From assembly GCA_003599485.1 (NCBI GenBank), contig QZKM01000024.1:1-37044 (forward strand): 37,044 nt of DNA, read 5' to 3'. The position numbers were made by a program, and so were the translations under genes. This DNA is from Gammaproteobacteria bacterium (GTDB lineage Bacteria; Pseudomonadota; Gammaproteobacteria; SURF-13). Below, in pieces: positions 1-9,325 of this stretch. Every line of letters begins with the position of its first letter. The first letter of the stretch is position 1. The notes beneath the pieces were generated by a model. That model saw only the letters and a program-made list of their open reading frames with translations, was not told the origin of the DNA and ran no database searches.

Positions 1-2325
1 GGGTTGGAGTAGCTGCTGTTTGAGCGCGGTGATGATTTCCTCGCGGCGCGGTGCGCTTTCAACGGCCGCGCCGGACTCTTCGAGCACAATGAAGGTGTTG
101 AGGGTGTGGCCGTTGCGGGTGGTGGCGATGCGCGCGTCATGTACGTTGAGCCCCAGTTGGTCGAGCGCGCCGGTGAGGGTGGCGAACAGGTAGTCCCTGT
201 CCGGGGTGTAGATAAACAACTCGCTGCCGCCTGCGCTGCGTTGACGCATGAGAACGAGCGGTTTGTCCGCGGCGGGTGCGGCCAGGATAGACTGTGTATG
301 CCAGGCGATTTCGTCCGCGGTGTAACGCAAAAAATAATCCTCGCTTGCGTCGCGCCACAACGCCTGTAACGCCGTTTCATCCACGCCGTGCTGTGTGAGC
401 AGTTGCTGCGCCTCGCGCCGGGTTTGCTCGCTGCGCTCGGCCTGGGCGAGGGGATTATCCAGTCCGCGCGCCAGCGCATGCCGGGTGGCGAGGTACAACT
501 CGGTGAGCAGCGCGCCTTTCCAGCCGGTCCACAGGCCGGGGTTGGTGGCGCGAATGTCGGCTATGGTGAGCAGGTATAGATAATCCAGTTGAGTGTCATC
601 GCTTATTTTGGCGGCGAAGGCGTTAATCACCTGCGGGTCGCTGATGTCCTCGCGCTGCGCGGTGCGCGACAGAATCAGATGGTGCTTGACCAGCCACGCC
701 ACCATGTGCGCGTCATAGGCGCTGAGGCCATGACGCAGGCAGAATTGCGCGGCGTCTTCCGCCCCCAGTTCGGAGTGATCGCCGCCGCGGCCCTTGGCGA
801 TGTCGTGGAACAGCCCGGCGAGATATAAAAGTTCCGGCTTGGGCAACTGCTGAAAGATTTCGCTGCACAGCGGAAGTTCGTGCGCGAACTCCGGCAAGGC
901 GAAGCGGCGCAGGTTGCGCACCAGAAACAGCGTGTGCTCATCCACGGTGTAAACGTGAAATAAATCGTGCTGCATCTGGCCTTCGATGCGGCCGAATTCC
1001 GGAATATAGGCGCCCAGCACGCCGTAGCGGTGCATGCGACGCAGTTCATGCGCGATGCCGCGTTGCTCGCGCAACAATTCCGTGAATAGAGTACGACAGC
1101 GCAGGTCGGCGCGGAACGCGTCGTCTATCAAATAGCGGTGATCGCGGATCAGGCGTATAGTGGCGGCGCGCACGCCCTTGATATGCGGGCGCTGCGCGAG
1201 CAGCAGAAAGATTTCCAGCAGCGCGAACGGATAATGTCTGAAGACATTGGGGTACGCGACCTCGATCACGTCATTGCGGACCTGGAAGCGCCGGTTAAGC
1301 GGAATGACCTCCGCGTTTTCCCCGGCATAGAGGATGGTTTCCTGAAACAGTTGCAGCAGCATCTCATTCAAACGGCCAAGCTCCATCACCGTGCGGTAAT
1401 AACGCTGCATGAATTGCTCGACCGCCAGCTGCTGCGGCGTATCGTGGTAGCCGAATTGCGCGGCGAGGGCGCGTTGATAATCGAACAGCAGGCGGTCCTC
1501 GCGCCGCCCGGCGAGCAGGTGCAGGGCGTAGCGGATGCGCCACAGAAAATTCCGGCCTTCCTGCAACAAACCGAGTTCGCTCGCGGTGAGAAAGCCGTGC
1601 GCCGCCAAGTCATGCAACTGCGCGCTGCCGAAGTGGCGCAGCGCGACCCAGGTGATGGTTTGTATGTCGCGCAAGCCGCCGGGCCCATCCTTGACGTTGG
1701 GCTCCAGGTTATAGGCGGTGTCGTGATATTTATGGTGACGCCGCGCCTGTTCTTCCCACTTTGCCTTGAAGAATTCGCCCGGCGGCCACAGGCGCTCCGG
1801 CGCGAGCGCCGCGCGCATCGCTTCGAACAGCGGCGCCGGGCCGGTGACCGGGCGCGCCTCCAGAAGAGTGGTGAGTATGGTGACATCGTGCGCGGCAACC
1901 TCGGCGCATTGCGCCACGGTGCGCACACTGTGCCCGACATGCAGGCCAATGTCCCACAGGAAATGGACGAAACGCTCGATGGCCTGTGTTTCAGTGCTGT
2001 CTTCGGCGGTCAGAATCAGTAAATCTATATCCGAACCCGGATGCAGTTCCGCGCGCCCGTAGCCGCCTACCGCGACCAGCGCGGCTTGTGGCGGAGGGTT
2101 GTGCAGACGCCATGCGCGGGTGAGTAGCTCATCAAGCAACGTGGCGCGCTGATGCAGCAATTCCTCCACCGGCGCGCCGGAGAGGAAACGCTGGCGTTGC
2201 GCCTCGTGCGCCTCCTGTAGCGCGTTGCGGAACGAGGGCAGCGGCGGCGCGCCGCCTTGCAGTGCCTCGTCCAGCTTGTTTACTTCAAACTGCAAGGAGT
2301 CGCGCTGCGCGGTTGCAGGGAGCAT
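1..2325 (-). CDS. glnD: Bifunctional uridylyltransferase/uridylyl-removing enzyme GlnD, 3' end cut by window
   Basis: GlnD adds UMP to PII proteins when glutamine is low and removes it when glutamine is high, controlling nitrogen assimilation. The minus-strand frame is open from the ATG at 2325 to base 1, giving 775 codons; the family is near 890 residues, so roughly the last 115 are outside the window. Visible parts in order: the nucleotidyltransferase motif GGYGRAELHPGSDIDLLIL around residues 85-105, an HD hydrolase motif (LFHDIAKGRGGDH) near residue 503, and the start of the ACT region near residue 700 (GGSELFIYTPDRDYLFATL). The start lies 5 bases after the map stop, so it is probably cotranscribed with map and may depend on translational coupling, as I see no strong ribosome site. 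Identity is from motifs and from the glnD-map neighbourhood usual in gammaproteobacteria. Confidence 0.95.
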   Translation of the reverse strand, partial: MLPATAQRDSLQFEVNKLDEALQGGAPPLPSFRNALQEAHEAQRQRFLSGAPVEELLHQRATLLDELLTRAWRLHNPPPQAALVAVGGYGRAELHPGSDIDLLILTAEDSTETQAIERFVHFLWDIGLHVGHSVRTVAQCAEVAAHDVTILTTLLEARPVTGPAPLFEAMRAALAPERLWPPGEFFKAKWEEQARRHHKYHDTAYNLEPNVKDGPGGLRDIQTITWVALRHFGSAQLHDLAAHGFLTASELGLLQEGRNFLWRIRYALHLLAGRREDRLLFDYQRALAAQFGYHDTPQQLAVEQFMQRYYRTVMELGRLNEMLLQLFQETILYAGENAEVIPLNRRFQVRNDVIEVAYPNVFRHYPFALLEIFLLLAQRPHIKGVRAATIRLIRDHRYLIDDAFRADLRCRTLFTELLREQRGIAHELRRMHRYGVLGAYIPEFGRIEGQMQHDLFHVYTVDEHTLFLVRNLRRFALPEFAHELPLCSEIFQQLPKPELLYLAGLFHDIAKGRGGDHSELGAEDAAQFCLRHGLSAYDAHMVAWLVKHHLILSRTAQREDISDPQVINAFAAKISDDTQLDYLYLLTIADIRATNPGLWTGWKGALLTELYLATRHALARGLDNPLAQAERSEQTRREAQQLLTQHGVDETALQALWRDASEDYFLRYTADEIAWHTQSILAAPAADKPLVLMRQRSAGGSELFIYTPDRDYLFATLTGALDQLGLNVHDARIATTRNGHTLNTFIVLEESGAAVESAPRREEIITALKQQLLQP

Positions 2326-2330
2326 GGATC

Positions 2331-3098
2331 TTATATGCCGTCGCCCGGCCTTACCGTGAGCACCTCAAAGCCGGTTTCAGTGACCAGCACGGTGTGTTCC
2401 CATTGCGCGGACAGGCTGTGATCCTTGGTGACCACGGTCCATTGATCGGGCAGCAGCTTCACCTGGCGCCTGCCCGCGTTAATCATGGGTTCGATGGTGA
2501 AGGTCATGCCGGGTTGCAGCGCCATGCCAGTGCCGGGCTGGCCGTAGTGCAGCACCTGCGGGTCTTCGTGAAACACGCGCCCGATGCCGTGGCCGCAGTA
2601 TTCGCGCACCACCGAGCAATTGTTGGCCTCGGCGTGTTTCTGGATCGCGTGGCCGATGTCGCCGAGGCGCACGCCGGGCTTCACCATTTCTATGCCGAGG
2701 CGCATGCATTCATAACTGGTTTGCGTGACGCGTTTGGCGATGAGTGAGGGCTCGCCCACAAAAAACATCTTGCTGGTGTCGCCGTGATAACCATCCTTGA
2801 TGACCGTCACGTCTATGTTGACGATGTCGCCTTCTTTCAGCACGCGCGCGCCGGGTATGCCGTGACATACCTGATGATTCACCGAGGTGCAGATGGACTT
2901 GGGATAGCCGCGGTAATTGAGCGGCGCGGGGACGGCCTGCTGCACGTTGACGATGTAATCATGGCACAGGCGGTCCAGTTCGCCGGTGGTGACGCCGGCT
3001 TTGACGTGGGGTCGGATCATGTGCAGCACGTCCGCCGCGAGGCGGCCCGCGACGCGCATCTTGCCGATTTCTTCGGCGGTTTTAATCGTGACGCTCAT
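2331..3098 (-). CDS. map: Type I methionine aminopeptidase
   Basis: Removes the initiator methionine from nascent proteins in the cytoplasm. The protein is 255 residues, the usual length for the short type I enzyme without an N-terminal extension. The five metal ligands can be seen in context: two Asp in [17 protein letters not shown], His in CGHGIG, Glu in [10 protein letters not shown] and Glu in [11 protein letters not shown] chose the ATG at 3098 ([15 protein letters not shown]) because it matches the normal N-terminus; the frame stays open 20 codons further upstream, but that would run into the divergent rpsB promoter. It is divergent from rpsB and followed at once by glnD. Confidence 0.96.
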   Translation of the reverse strand: MSVTIKTAEEIGKMRVAGRLAADVLHMIRPHVKAGVTTGELDRLCHDYIVNVQQAVPAPLNYRGYPKSICTSVNHQVCHGIPGARVLKEGDIVNIDVTVIKDGYHGDTSKMFFVGEPSLIAKRVTQTSYECMRLGIEMVKPGVRLGDIGHAIQKHAEANNCSVVREYCGHGIGRVFHEDPQVLHYGQPGTGMALQPGMTFTIEPMINAGRRQVKLLPDQWTVVTKDHSLSAQWEHTVLVTETGFEVLTVRPGDGI

Positions 3099-3105
3099 GC
3101 TGTAA

Positions 3106-3135
3106 TTGCCGGCCAGAGGGGTTTTGCTGTATAAT
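3106..3135 (+). promoter_or_regulatory. Predicted sigma-70 promoter of the rpsB operon
   Basis: A perfect -10 box TATAAT lies at 3130-3135, with TTGCCG at 3106-3111 as a -35 box and an 18-base spacer. Transcription would begin near 3142, giving an rpsB leader of about 115 bases. It sits in the gap between divergent map and rpsB. This is a prediction from consensus match only. Confidence 0.7.
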
Positions 3136-3141
3136 GAAAAA

Positions 3142-3256
3142 GTTTTTACTACACACATGCATCACTACCCCGCAGCGGGGTGCCGCCTGGCCTGATCCGG
3201 GCGGTTCGCTGCAGGGGGGTGCATGGAGGATCAACCCAAATCAAGGAGTATACAAC
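3142..3256 (+). promoter_or_regulatory. Structured rpsB leader, candidate S2 autoregulatory site
   Basis: The untranslated leader holds a 5-bp hairpin at 3168-3180 (CCCCG, loop CAG, CGGGG) and, just after it, an 8-bp stem formed by CCGCCTGG and CCGGGCGG with one G-U pair. A G-run with GGGGTGC occurs twice, at the base of the first hairpin and after the second stem. The ribosome site AAGGAG is at 3243-3248, about 8 bases before the ATG. In E. coli and relatives the rpsB leader is known to be bound by S2 to repress rpsB-tsf. That this leader does the same is inference from position and folding potential. Confidence 0.4.
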
Positions 3257-4150
3257 ATGGCAGATGTTACCATGCGTCAAATGCTGGAGGCCGGCGTGCA
3301 TTTCGGCCACCAGACGCGCTTTTGGAATCCCAAGATGGCCCCTTTTATCTTCGGCCAGCGCGACAAGATACACATTATCAATCTGGAAAAGTCCCTGCCG
3401 CTGTACCACGAGGCGATGAACTTCATCGGCAAGATGGCGGCCAACAAGGGCGTCATTTTGTTCGTCGGCACCAAGCGTTCCGCGCAGGAGATTATCGAAC
3501 AGGAGGCGCAGCGCTGCGCCATGCCTTATGTGAGCAAGCGCTGGCTGGGCGGCATGCTCACCAATTTCAAGACCATCCGCCAGTCCATCAAACGCCTCAA
3601 GGATCTGGAGGCGATGGCCGAGGACGGCAGCCTGCAACGCCTGAGCAAAAAAGAGTCGCTCATGCTGGAGCGCGAGCGGGATAAGCTGCGTCACAGTCTG
3701 GGCGGGATCAAGGACATGGAGCGTCTGCCCGACGCCCTGTTCGTGATAGACGTGGGCAACGAAAAGATCGCGGTGCAGGAGGCGGTCAAGCTCGGCATCC
3801 CGGTGGTCGGTGTGGTGGACAGCAACAATCCGCCGGACGGGGTGGATTACATGATCCCCGGCAATGACGACGCGATCCGCGCCATTCAACTGTACGCGCG
3901 CGGCGCGGCGGATGCGGTGCTGGAGGGCCGGAGCATGATCACCCAGGGTCCGGCGGACGAGTTTATCGAGCTGGGCGAGGGCGGCGAGCCCCAGCGCGGT
4001 GCGGAACCGAGAAAGGCCGCTCCGAGACGCACGGCGAGAAAAGCCGCCGTCGCCAAGGAGCAGGCTGCGCCGGAGAAGGAAACAGCGAAGAAACGCGCGC
4101 CCTCCAAGGCCAAGGTCAGCACGCGCGGCAAAACGAGCGCGAAGAAGTAA
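3257..4150 (+). CDS. rpsB: 30S ribosomal protein S2 with a long basic tail
   Basis: Small-subunit protein S2, needed for S1 binding to the 30S subunit. The S2 core is clear: [20 protein letters not shown] at the N-terminus, then [25 protein letters not shown] and [19 protein letters not shown]. The ATG at 3257 follows AAGGAG at a good distance. The protein is 297 residues, against about 241 in E. coli; the extra comes mostly from a C-terminal tail of about 50 residues from near residue 247, rich in Ala, Lys and Arg (for example [20 protein letters not shown]). It is the first gene of the rpsB-tsf pair, with tsf 29 bases downstream. The function of the tail is unknown. Confidence 0.97.
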   Translation: MADVTMRQMLEAGVHFGHQTRFWNPKMAPFIFGQRDKIHIINLEKSLPLYHEAMNFIGKMAANKGVILFVGTKRSAQEIIEQEAQRCAMPYVSKRWLGGMLTNFKTIRQSIKRLKDLEAMAEDGSLQRLSKKESLMLERERDKLRHSLGGIKDMERLPDALFVIDVGNEKIAVQEAVKLGIPVVGVVDSNNPPDGVDYMIPGNDDAIRAIQLYARGAADAVLEGRSMITQGPADEFIELGEGGEPQRGAEPRKAAPRRTARKAAVAKEQAAPEKETAKKRAPSKAKVSTRGKTSAKK

Positions 4151-4179
4151 TCTCGCCCGAAATCAAGGAGAGTTTCAAT

Positions 4180-5055
4180 ATGGAAATTACCGCCGCGTTG
4201 GTCAAGGATCTGCGTGAGCGCACCGGGTCGGGCATGATGGAGTGCAAGAAGGCCCTGCTGGAAACCAGGGGCGACATCGAGGCTGCGGTGGAGGTGATGC
4301 GCAAGAGTGGCCTGGCGCAGGCCGGCAAAAAGGCCGGACGCATCGCCGCCGAAGGCATGATCGTGATCGCGCTCGCCCCAGGCGCCAAACAGGCGGTGAT
4401 GGTGGAGGTGAACTGCGAAACCGATTTCGTCGCCAAGGGCGATGCATTCAAGCAGTTTGCGCAGGACGTCGCGCAGGTGGCGCTGAAGCAGCAGCCCGGA
4501 GACGTGGACGCGCTGCTCGCGCTGCCGCTCGGCGAGGGCAGTGTGAACAGCGTGCGTCAGGCGCTCATCGCCAAGATCGGTGAAAACATCGGCGTGCGCC
4601 GTTTCGTGCGTCTGGAGAGCAAGGGCTTGATCGGCGCTTATTCGCATGGCGCGCGTATCGGCGTGCTGGTAGACGGTGAGGGCGCAGACGCGGAGCTGGC
4701 CAAGCGCATCGCCATGCACATCGCGGCCAACAAGCCGATGGCGGTGGCGCCACAGGACGTGCCCGCCGAAGTGATCGCCAAGGAGCGCGAAATCTACAGC
4801 GCGCAGGCGGCCGAGAGCGGCAAGCCCGCCGCCATTCTGGAAAAAATGATTGAAGGCAAGATCAAGAAGTTCCTTGCCGAGAGCACCTTGCTCAGCCAGC
4901 CGTATTTGCACGACGCGGAGAAGACCGTGGAACAGGTTTTGAAGGAAGCGCATGCCAAAGTGTTGCGTTTTGAGCGCTTCGAGGTCGGCGAGGGTGTCGT
5001 CAGGAAGACGGAAAACTTTGCCGAAGAAGTGATGGCGCAGGTGCGTAAAGCCTAA
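4180..5055 (+). CDS. tsf: Translation elongation factor Ts
   Basis: Exchanges GDP for GTP on EF-Tu during elongation. The N-terminal UBA-like segment carries the family signature [18 protein letters not shown], followed by the core with [18 protein letters not shown], which contacts EF-Tu. Length is 291 residues, as expected (E. coli 283). A strong ribosome site (AAGGAG) lies about 9 bases before the ATG, so the gene can initiate independently of rpsB. It lies between rpsB and pyrH in the usual order. Confidence 0.97.
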   Translation: MEITAALVKDLRERTGSGMMECKKALLETRGDIEAAVEVMRKSGLAQAGKKAGRIAAEGMIVIALAPGAKQAVMVEVNCETDFVAKGDAFKQFAQDVAQVALKQQPGDVDALLALPLGEGSVNSVRQALIAKIGENIGVRRFVRLESKGLIGAYSHGARIGVLVDGEGADAELAKRIAMHIAANKPMAVAPQDVPAEVIAKEREIYSAQAAESGKPAAILEKMIEGKIKKFLAESTLLSQPYLHDAEKTVEQVLKEAHAKVLRFERFEVGEGVVRKTENFAEEVMAQVRKA

Positions 5056-5063
5056 GATCGCCC

Positions 5064-5804
5064 ATGTCCGCTCCCACGCCCAAGCCGCAGAGCAGACCTA
5101 AGTATCAGCGCATCCTGCTGAAGCTGTCCGGCGAGGCGTTGATGGGCGAGGCCGATTACGGCATAGACCCCAGGGTAATCCAGCGCATCGCCAGGGAGGT
5201 GCAGGAACTGGTTGAGGCCGGCGTGCAGGTGGCGCTGGTGATCGGTGGCGGCAACATCTTCCGCGGCGCGGGGCTGGCCGCCAACGGCATGGACCGCGTC
5301 ACCGCCGACCAGATGGGCATGCTCGCCACGGTGATCAACGCGCTCGCCATGCAGGACGCCATCGAGCGGCTGGGGCTCAGCGCCCGCGTCCTGTCCGCGC
5401 TCAAGATCAATCAAATCTGCGAAGACTACATTCGCCGCCGCGCGATACGCCACCTGGAAAAGGGGCGCGTGGTGATACTCGCCGCAGGCACCGGCAATCC
5501 CTTCTTTACCACCGATTCCGCCGCCAGCCTGCGCGGCGTGGAACTAGGCGTGCAACTGGTGCTCAAGGCCACCAAGGTGGACGGCGTTTATTCCGCCGAC
5601 CCCATGAAGGATAAAAACGCAGTACGCTACCAGCGCCTCACCTACGATGAAGTGATTGAACGCAAGCTGATGGTGATGGACGCCACCGCCATCGTGCTGT
5701 GCCGCGATCACAACATGCCGCTGTGCATCTACAACATGAACAAACCCGGCGCGCTGATGAACATCGTGCTGGGCGCCGATGAGGGAACGCTGGTAGGGCC
5801 TTGA
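5064..5804 (+). CDS. pyrH: UMP kinase
   Basis: Phosphorylates UMP to UDP in pyrimidine nucleotide synthesis; bacterial UMP kinases belong to the amino acid kinase fold and are usually activated by GTP and inhibited by UTP. The 246-residue protein has the N-terminal phosphate-binding run [13 protein letters not shown], the glycine-rich [12 protein letters not shown] and [19 protein letters not shown], and [14 protein letters not shown]. The ATG is 8 bases after the tsf stop without a strong ribosome site, which suggests coupling to tsf translation. Confidence 0.97.
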   Translation: MSAPTPKPQSRPKYQRILLKLSGEALMGEADYGIDPRVIQRIAREVQELVEAGVQVALVIGGGNIFRGAGLAANGMDRVTADQMGMLATVINALAMQDAIERLGLSARVLSALKINQICEDYIRRRAIRHLEKGRVVILAAGTGNPFFTTDSAASLRGVELGVQLVLKATKVDGVYSADPMKDKNAVRYQRLTYDEVIERKLMVMDATAIVLCRDHNMPLCIYNMNKPGALMNIVLGADEGTLVGP

Positions 5805-5850
5805 AAAAGATCGAGGACGGCCTTTCCCGGCATTTTGACGAGTCACAGCC

Positions 5851-6408
5851 ATGACTAAACAAATCATTCAGAACAGCCAGCAGCGTATGCACAAGAGCAT
5901 CGAGGCGCTGAAACAGGAGGTCGCCAAGCTGCGCGGCGGGCGCGCGCATCCCAGCCTGATCGAGCACGTGAAGGTGGTCTATTACGGCAACGAAGTGCCG
6001 CTCAACCAGACCGCCAACATCACGGTGGGCGACGCGCGCACCCTGGTGGTCACCCCGTGGGACAAAAGCGCGACGCAGGCGATAGAGAAAGCGATCCTGA
6101 ACGCCAACCTGGGACTCAACCCGGTGGCCGCGGGCAACGTGATCCGCGTGCCGCTGCCCCCGCTCACCGAAGAACGCCGCCGCGACATGATCAAGGTGGT
6201 GCGTGCGGAGGGCGAGAGCGGGCGCGTGGCGGTGCGCAACGTGCGCCGCGACGCCAACACCGAGATTAAAAACCTGCTCAAGGACAAAAAAATCACCGAA
6301 GACGAAGAGCGCCGCGCCCAGGACGAAATCCAGAAGCTCACTGACAAATCCATCGCCGAAATAGACAAGATTCTGGAGCAGAAAGAGAAAGAGTTGATGG
6401 AGGTGTGA
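5851..6408 (+). CDS. frr: Ribosome recycling factor
   Basis: With EF-G, splits the post-termination ribosome so that it can be reused. The protein has the standard length of 185 residues; recognisable segments are [52 protein letters not shown] and the helical C-terminus ([20 protein letters not shown]). The start at 5851 lies 46 bases after pyrH. The stop runs directly into the purine-rich repeat spacer that separates it from uppS. Confidence 0.97.
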   Translation: MTKQIIQNSQQRMHKSIEALKQEVAKLRGGRAHPSLIEHVKVVYYGNEVPLNQTANITVGDARTLVVTPWDKSATQAIEKAILNANLGLNPVAAGNVIRVPLPPLTEERRRDMIKVVRAEGESGRVAVRNVRRDANTEIKNLLKDKKITEDEERRAQDEIQKLTDKSIAEIDKILEQKEKELMEV

Positions 6409-6413
6409 TGGAA

Positions 6414-6501
6414 GCAGGGGCAAGGGTAAAGGGAAAAGGGCAAGACACACATCAAGATATGGACTTCCCTTTTCCCTTGGCTCTTTCCCCTTCCCCCTTG
6501 C
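6414..6501. repeat. Purine/pyrimidine inverted-arm spacer between frr and uppS
   Basis: The left arm (6414-6444) is a run of G-tracts separated by A-rich gaps; the right arm (6464-6501) is the complementary C-tract/T-rich design, so the two can pair imperfectly around a centre of about 20 bases. Bases 6417-6440 contain four G-tracts (4,3,3,3) with spacers of 3 to 4 bases, which fits the standard G-quadruplex pattern on the plus strand. The same design is present at 15978-16063. No gene is seen in it. Confidence 0.75.
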
Positions 6502-6508
6502 TTAAATA

Positions 6509-7258
6509 ATGGATCGCTCGCTTAAATCCGCCAATGGCGTGCTTCCCAGGCATATCGCCATCATCATGGACGGCAACGGCCGCTGGGCGGAGCGGCGTCA
6601 CTTGCCGCGCATCGCCGGACATCGAGCCGGTACTGAGAGCGTGAAGAGCGCGGTGCAGACCTGCGCGGAAAAGGGCGTGGCCGCGCTCACCCTGTTCGCC
6701 TTCAGCAGTGAAAACTGGACCCGCCCGGCACGGGAGGTGACGCAGCTCATGGAGCTGTTTCTCTCCGCGCTGCAAAAAGAGATTGAGGAGCTGCACCGGA
6801 ACCGCGTGCGTCTCGCGTTCATCGGCGAGCGCAGGGCGTTCTCAGACAAGTTGCAACAGCAAATGCGCGCGGCGGAGGAGTTGACCTCGGCGAACACGGG
6901 TTTGCGTCTCACTATCGCCGCCAATTACGGCGGGCAGTGGGACATTGTGCAGGCGGCGCAACAGCTCGCGTTGCGCGTGGAGCAGGGAACGCTGCGCACG
7001 GATCAGATAGACCGCGCGCTGTTTGAATCCTGTCTGTGTCTCAGCGCGCTGCCGGCGGTGGACTTGTTCATCCGCACCGGCGGCGAGCAGCGCATCAGCA
7101 ATTTTCTGTTGTGGCAGATCGCCTATACCGAGCTGTATTTCACCGGGACTCTATGGCCGGATTTCGGTGCGTCCGCCTTGCAGGAGGCGCTCGACGCCTA
7201 CGCCGCGCGCCAGCGCCGCTTTGGCGGCCTTGCTGCAGCGCGCCAGGCGCAAGGCTGA
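6509..7258 (+). CDS. uppS: Undecaprenyl diphosphate synthase (cis-prenyltransferase)
   Basis: Condenses isopentenyl diphosphate units onto farnesyl diphosphate to make the C55 lipid carrier for peptidoglycan and O-antigen. The catalytic motif HIAIIMDGNGRWA has Asp21; FSSENWTRPAREV and the C-terminal RTGGEQRISNFLLWQIAYTE are both intact. Length 249 residues is normal. The ATG at 6509 gives the expected N-terminus, but it is preceded by the pyrimidine arm of a repeat and has no visible Shine-Dalgarno sequence. cdsA follows after 3 bases. Confidence 0.97.
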   Translation: MDRSLKSANGVLPRHIAIIMDGNGRWAERRHLPRIAGHRAGTESVKSAVQTCAEKGVAALTLFAFSSENWTRPAREVTQLMELFLSALQKEIEELHRNRVRLAFIGERRAFSDKLQQQMRAAEELTSANTGLRLTIAANYGGQWDIVQAAQQLALRVEQGTLRTDQIDRALFESCLCLSALPAVDLFIRTGGEQRISNFLLWQIAYTELYFTGTLWPDFGASALQEALDAYAARQRRFGGLAAARQAQG

Positions 7259-7261
7259 TCC

Positions 7262-8065
7262 ATGCTCTGGCAGCGTTTGCTGACGGCGGCGCTGTTGATC
7301 CCCCTGTTGATCTGGGCGGACTATGCGCTCGCCAGCCGCTATTTCGCGCTGCTCATCGCGGCGATTATCCTGTGCGGCGCCTGGGAGTGGGCGCGTTTGA
7401 CCGGATTTACCCGCCCGCTCCAGCGTCCGGGCTACGTGCTGCTGACGGCGGCGGCGCTGTGGGGCGCGTTACAGCTTCCCCTGCAACTGCTACTATGGAC
7501 AGCGCTGGCATGGTGGGCGATCGCACTGCTATGGGTGCTGCGCTTTCCGCGCGATGAGCGTACCTGGTCACAACCTGCGGTGGCGGGCGTCGCGGGTATG
7601 CTGGTGCTGGTCCCGGCCTGGCGGGCCTTAAGCGCGCTGCATGAAGACTACGGCCCGCACGCCGTGCTGTTTTTGCTGGGCATGATCTGGCTGGCCGACA
7701 GCGCCGCCTATTTCACAGGCCGCCGCTGGGGCGCCCGCAAGCTCGCGCCCCTGGTCAGCCCCGGCAAAACCTGGGAGGGCGTGCAGGGCGCCGCCGCCGC
7801 GGCCTTGGTCACGGCGCTGGCCGGCGGGGCCCTGGCCGGGCTGGATGCGGGCGCGTTTGCGTTATTTGTCCTGCTGTGTCTGGTGACGGTGGCGGTTTCC
7901 ATCGTGGGTGATTTATTCAAAAGCATGTATAAGCGCCATGCCAAGGTGAAGGACAGCGGCGCCCTGTTTCCCGGCCACGGCGGAGTGCTGGATCGCATAG
8001 ACAGCCTGACATCGGCCGCGCCGGTGTTCGTGCTGGGCTTGATCTATATGGAGAGGTGGCTGTGA
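7262..8065 (+). CDS. cdsA: Phosphatidate cytidylyltransferase (CDP-diglyceride synthase)
   Basis: Integral membrane enzyme that makes CDP-diacylglycerol from phosphatidic acid and CTP, the branch point for all phospholipids. The 267 residues are mostly hydrophobic membrane segments, and the C-terminal family signature is complete (SMYKRHAKVKDSGALFPGHG, then GVLDRIDS). It starts 3 bases after uppS, and its stop overlaps the dxr start (GTGA at 8062-8065). Confidence 0.96.
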   Translation: MLWQRLLTAALLIPLLIWADYALASRYFALLIAAIILCGAWEWARLTGFTRPLQRPGYVLLTAAALWGALQLPLQLLLWTALAWWAIALLWVLRFPRDERTWSQPAVAGVAGMLVLVPAWRALSALHEDYGPHAVLFLLGMIWLADSAAYFTGRRWGARKLAPLVSPGKTWEGVQGAAAAALVTALAGGALAGLDAGAFALFVLLCLVTVAVSIVGDLFKSMYKRHAKVKDSGALFPGHGGVLDRIDSLTSAAPVFVLGLIYMERWL

Positions 8066-9318
8066 TCGGCGTGACCATACTCGGCTCTACCGGCTCCATC
8101 GGAGTGAACACGCTGGACGTGCTGGCGCGCCAGCGCGCGCGTTTCCGCGTGGTTGCGCTCGGCGCGCAGCGCGACGTGGAACGCATGGTGGAGCAATGCG
8201 TGGCGTTTCAACCCGAATACGCGGCGCTTGCGGACGCCGCCGCCGCCGGGCGCCTGGCGCAGCGTCTGCGCGGCGTGACGGACACGCAGGTGCTGGCGGG
8301 CGACGCGGGCCTTTCGTTCATCGCGCGCCTGCCGCAGGCGCATTACGTGATGGCGGCCATCGTGGGCGCGGCGGGGTTGCCGCCCACGCTCGCCGCGCTG
8401 CGCGTGGGCAAGCGCGTGCTGCTCGCCAACAAGGAAGCGCTGGTGATGGCGGGCGCGCTGTTCATGGACGCGTTGCGCGGCGGCGGCGCGACCTTGCTGC
8501 CCATAGACAGCGAGCACAACGCGGTATTTCAGTGCCTGCCGCATCATTTCAACCAGGCCGTGCGCCCGGACTGCCGGGCCGCCGGGGTGCGGCGCATTTT
8601 GCTCACTGCCTCCGGCGGGCCGTTTCGCATCTTGCCGTTGGCGAAGTTGGGGCAAGTCACGCCGGCCGAGGCCTGCAGGCATCCCAACTGGGTGATGGGC
8701 AAAAAAATCTCGGTGGACTCGGCCACCATGATGAACAAGGGTCTGGAGGTGATCGAGGCCACGTGGCTGTTCGGCGTGGCGCCGGAAACGATCGAGGTGC
8801 TGCTGCACCCGCAAAGCGTGATTCACTCGCTGGTGGAGTATCACGACGGCTCGGTGCTGGCCGAGCTTGCCAGTCCCGACATGCGCGTGCCCATCGCGCA
8901 CGCGCTGGCGTGGCCGGAGCGCATCGAGTCCGGCGCGCCGCGCCTTGATCTTGCAGCCGTGGGCCGGCTTGAGTTCAGCACCGTGGAGCACGCGCGCTAT
9001 CCGTGCTTGAGCCTGGCGTATCAGGCGGCGCGTCAAGGGGGCACCGCGCCCGCGATATTGAATGCCGCCAACGAGGTTGCGGTGCGCGCGTTTTTAGATG
9101 AAAAAATTCCGTTTACCGGCATCGCCAGGGTGGTGGAGGCCACGCTGGCCGCGCAAACCGCGCGTCCCGCCGCGGCGCTGGAGACGGTGCTGGAGGATGA
9201 CGCGCGCGCGCGCGCGTGCGCCGCGGGGCACATCATCAGGCTGAGCGCGCCCAAGCCGCGGCGGGTGAAAAACAAGACGCGCGTTGCGGCGCACTCCGCG
9301 CCGGCCCCGTTGCGGTGA
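8062..9318 (+). CDS. dxr: 1-deoxy-D-xylulose 5-phosphate reductoisomerase
   Basis: Second step of the MEP isoprenoid pathway: NADPH-dependent conversion of DXP to MEP. Motifs: the NADPH loop ILGSTGSIGVNTLDV at the N-terminus, the metal/substrate region DSEHNAVFQCLPHHF, TASGGPFR, and NWVMGKKISVDSATMMNKGL. I chose GTG 8062, which overlaps the cdsA stop and has GGAGAGG 5 bases upstream; GTG 8056 is the alternative. It is about 418 residues (E. coli 398), with a short basic tail (PKPRRVKNKTRVAA) as the extra. A run of eight CG dinucleotides lies in the coding sequence at 9201-9216. In E. coli dxr precedes uppS; here it follows cdsA. Confidence 0.96.
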   Translation: MIGVTILGSTGSIGVNTLDVLARQRARFRVVALGAQRDVERMVEQCVAFQPEYAALADAAAAGRLAQRLRGVTDTQVLAGDAGLSFIARLPQAHYVMAAIVGAAGLPPTLAALRVGKRVLLANKEALVMAGALFMDALRGGGATLLPIDSEHNAVFQCLPHHFNQAVRPDCRAAGVRRILLTASGGPFRILPLAKLGQVTPAEACRHPNWVMGKKISVDSATMMNKGLEVIEATWLFGVAPETIEVLLHPQSVIHSLVEYHDGSVLAELASPDMRVPIAHALAWPERIESGAPRLDLAAVGRLEFSTVEHARYPCLSLAYQAARQGGTAPAILNAANEVAVRAFLDEKIPFTGIARVVEATLAAQTARPAAALETVLEDDARARACAAGHIIRLSAPKPRRVKNKTRVAAHSAPAPLR

Positions 9319-9325
9319 GCAGGCG

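Noticed and set aside
1138-2022. 294-codon plus-strand frame in the first 2 kb
   Set aside because: It lies opposite the glnD frame, which carries all GlnD motifs and stays open from 2325 to base 1.
3886-4953. 355-codon minus-strand frame opposite rpsB and tsf
   Set aside because: Antisense shadow of two ribosome-related genes with strong protein motifs.
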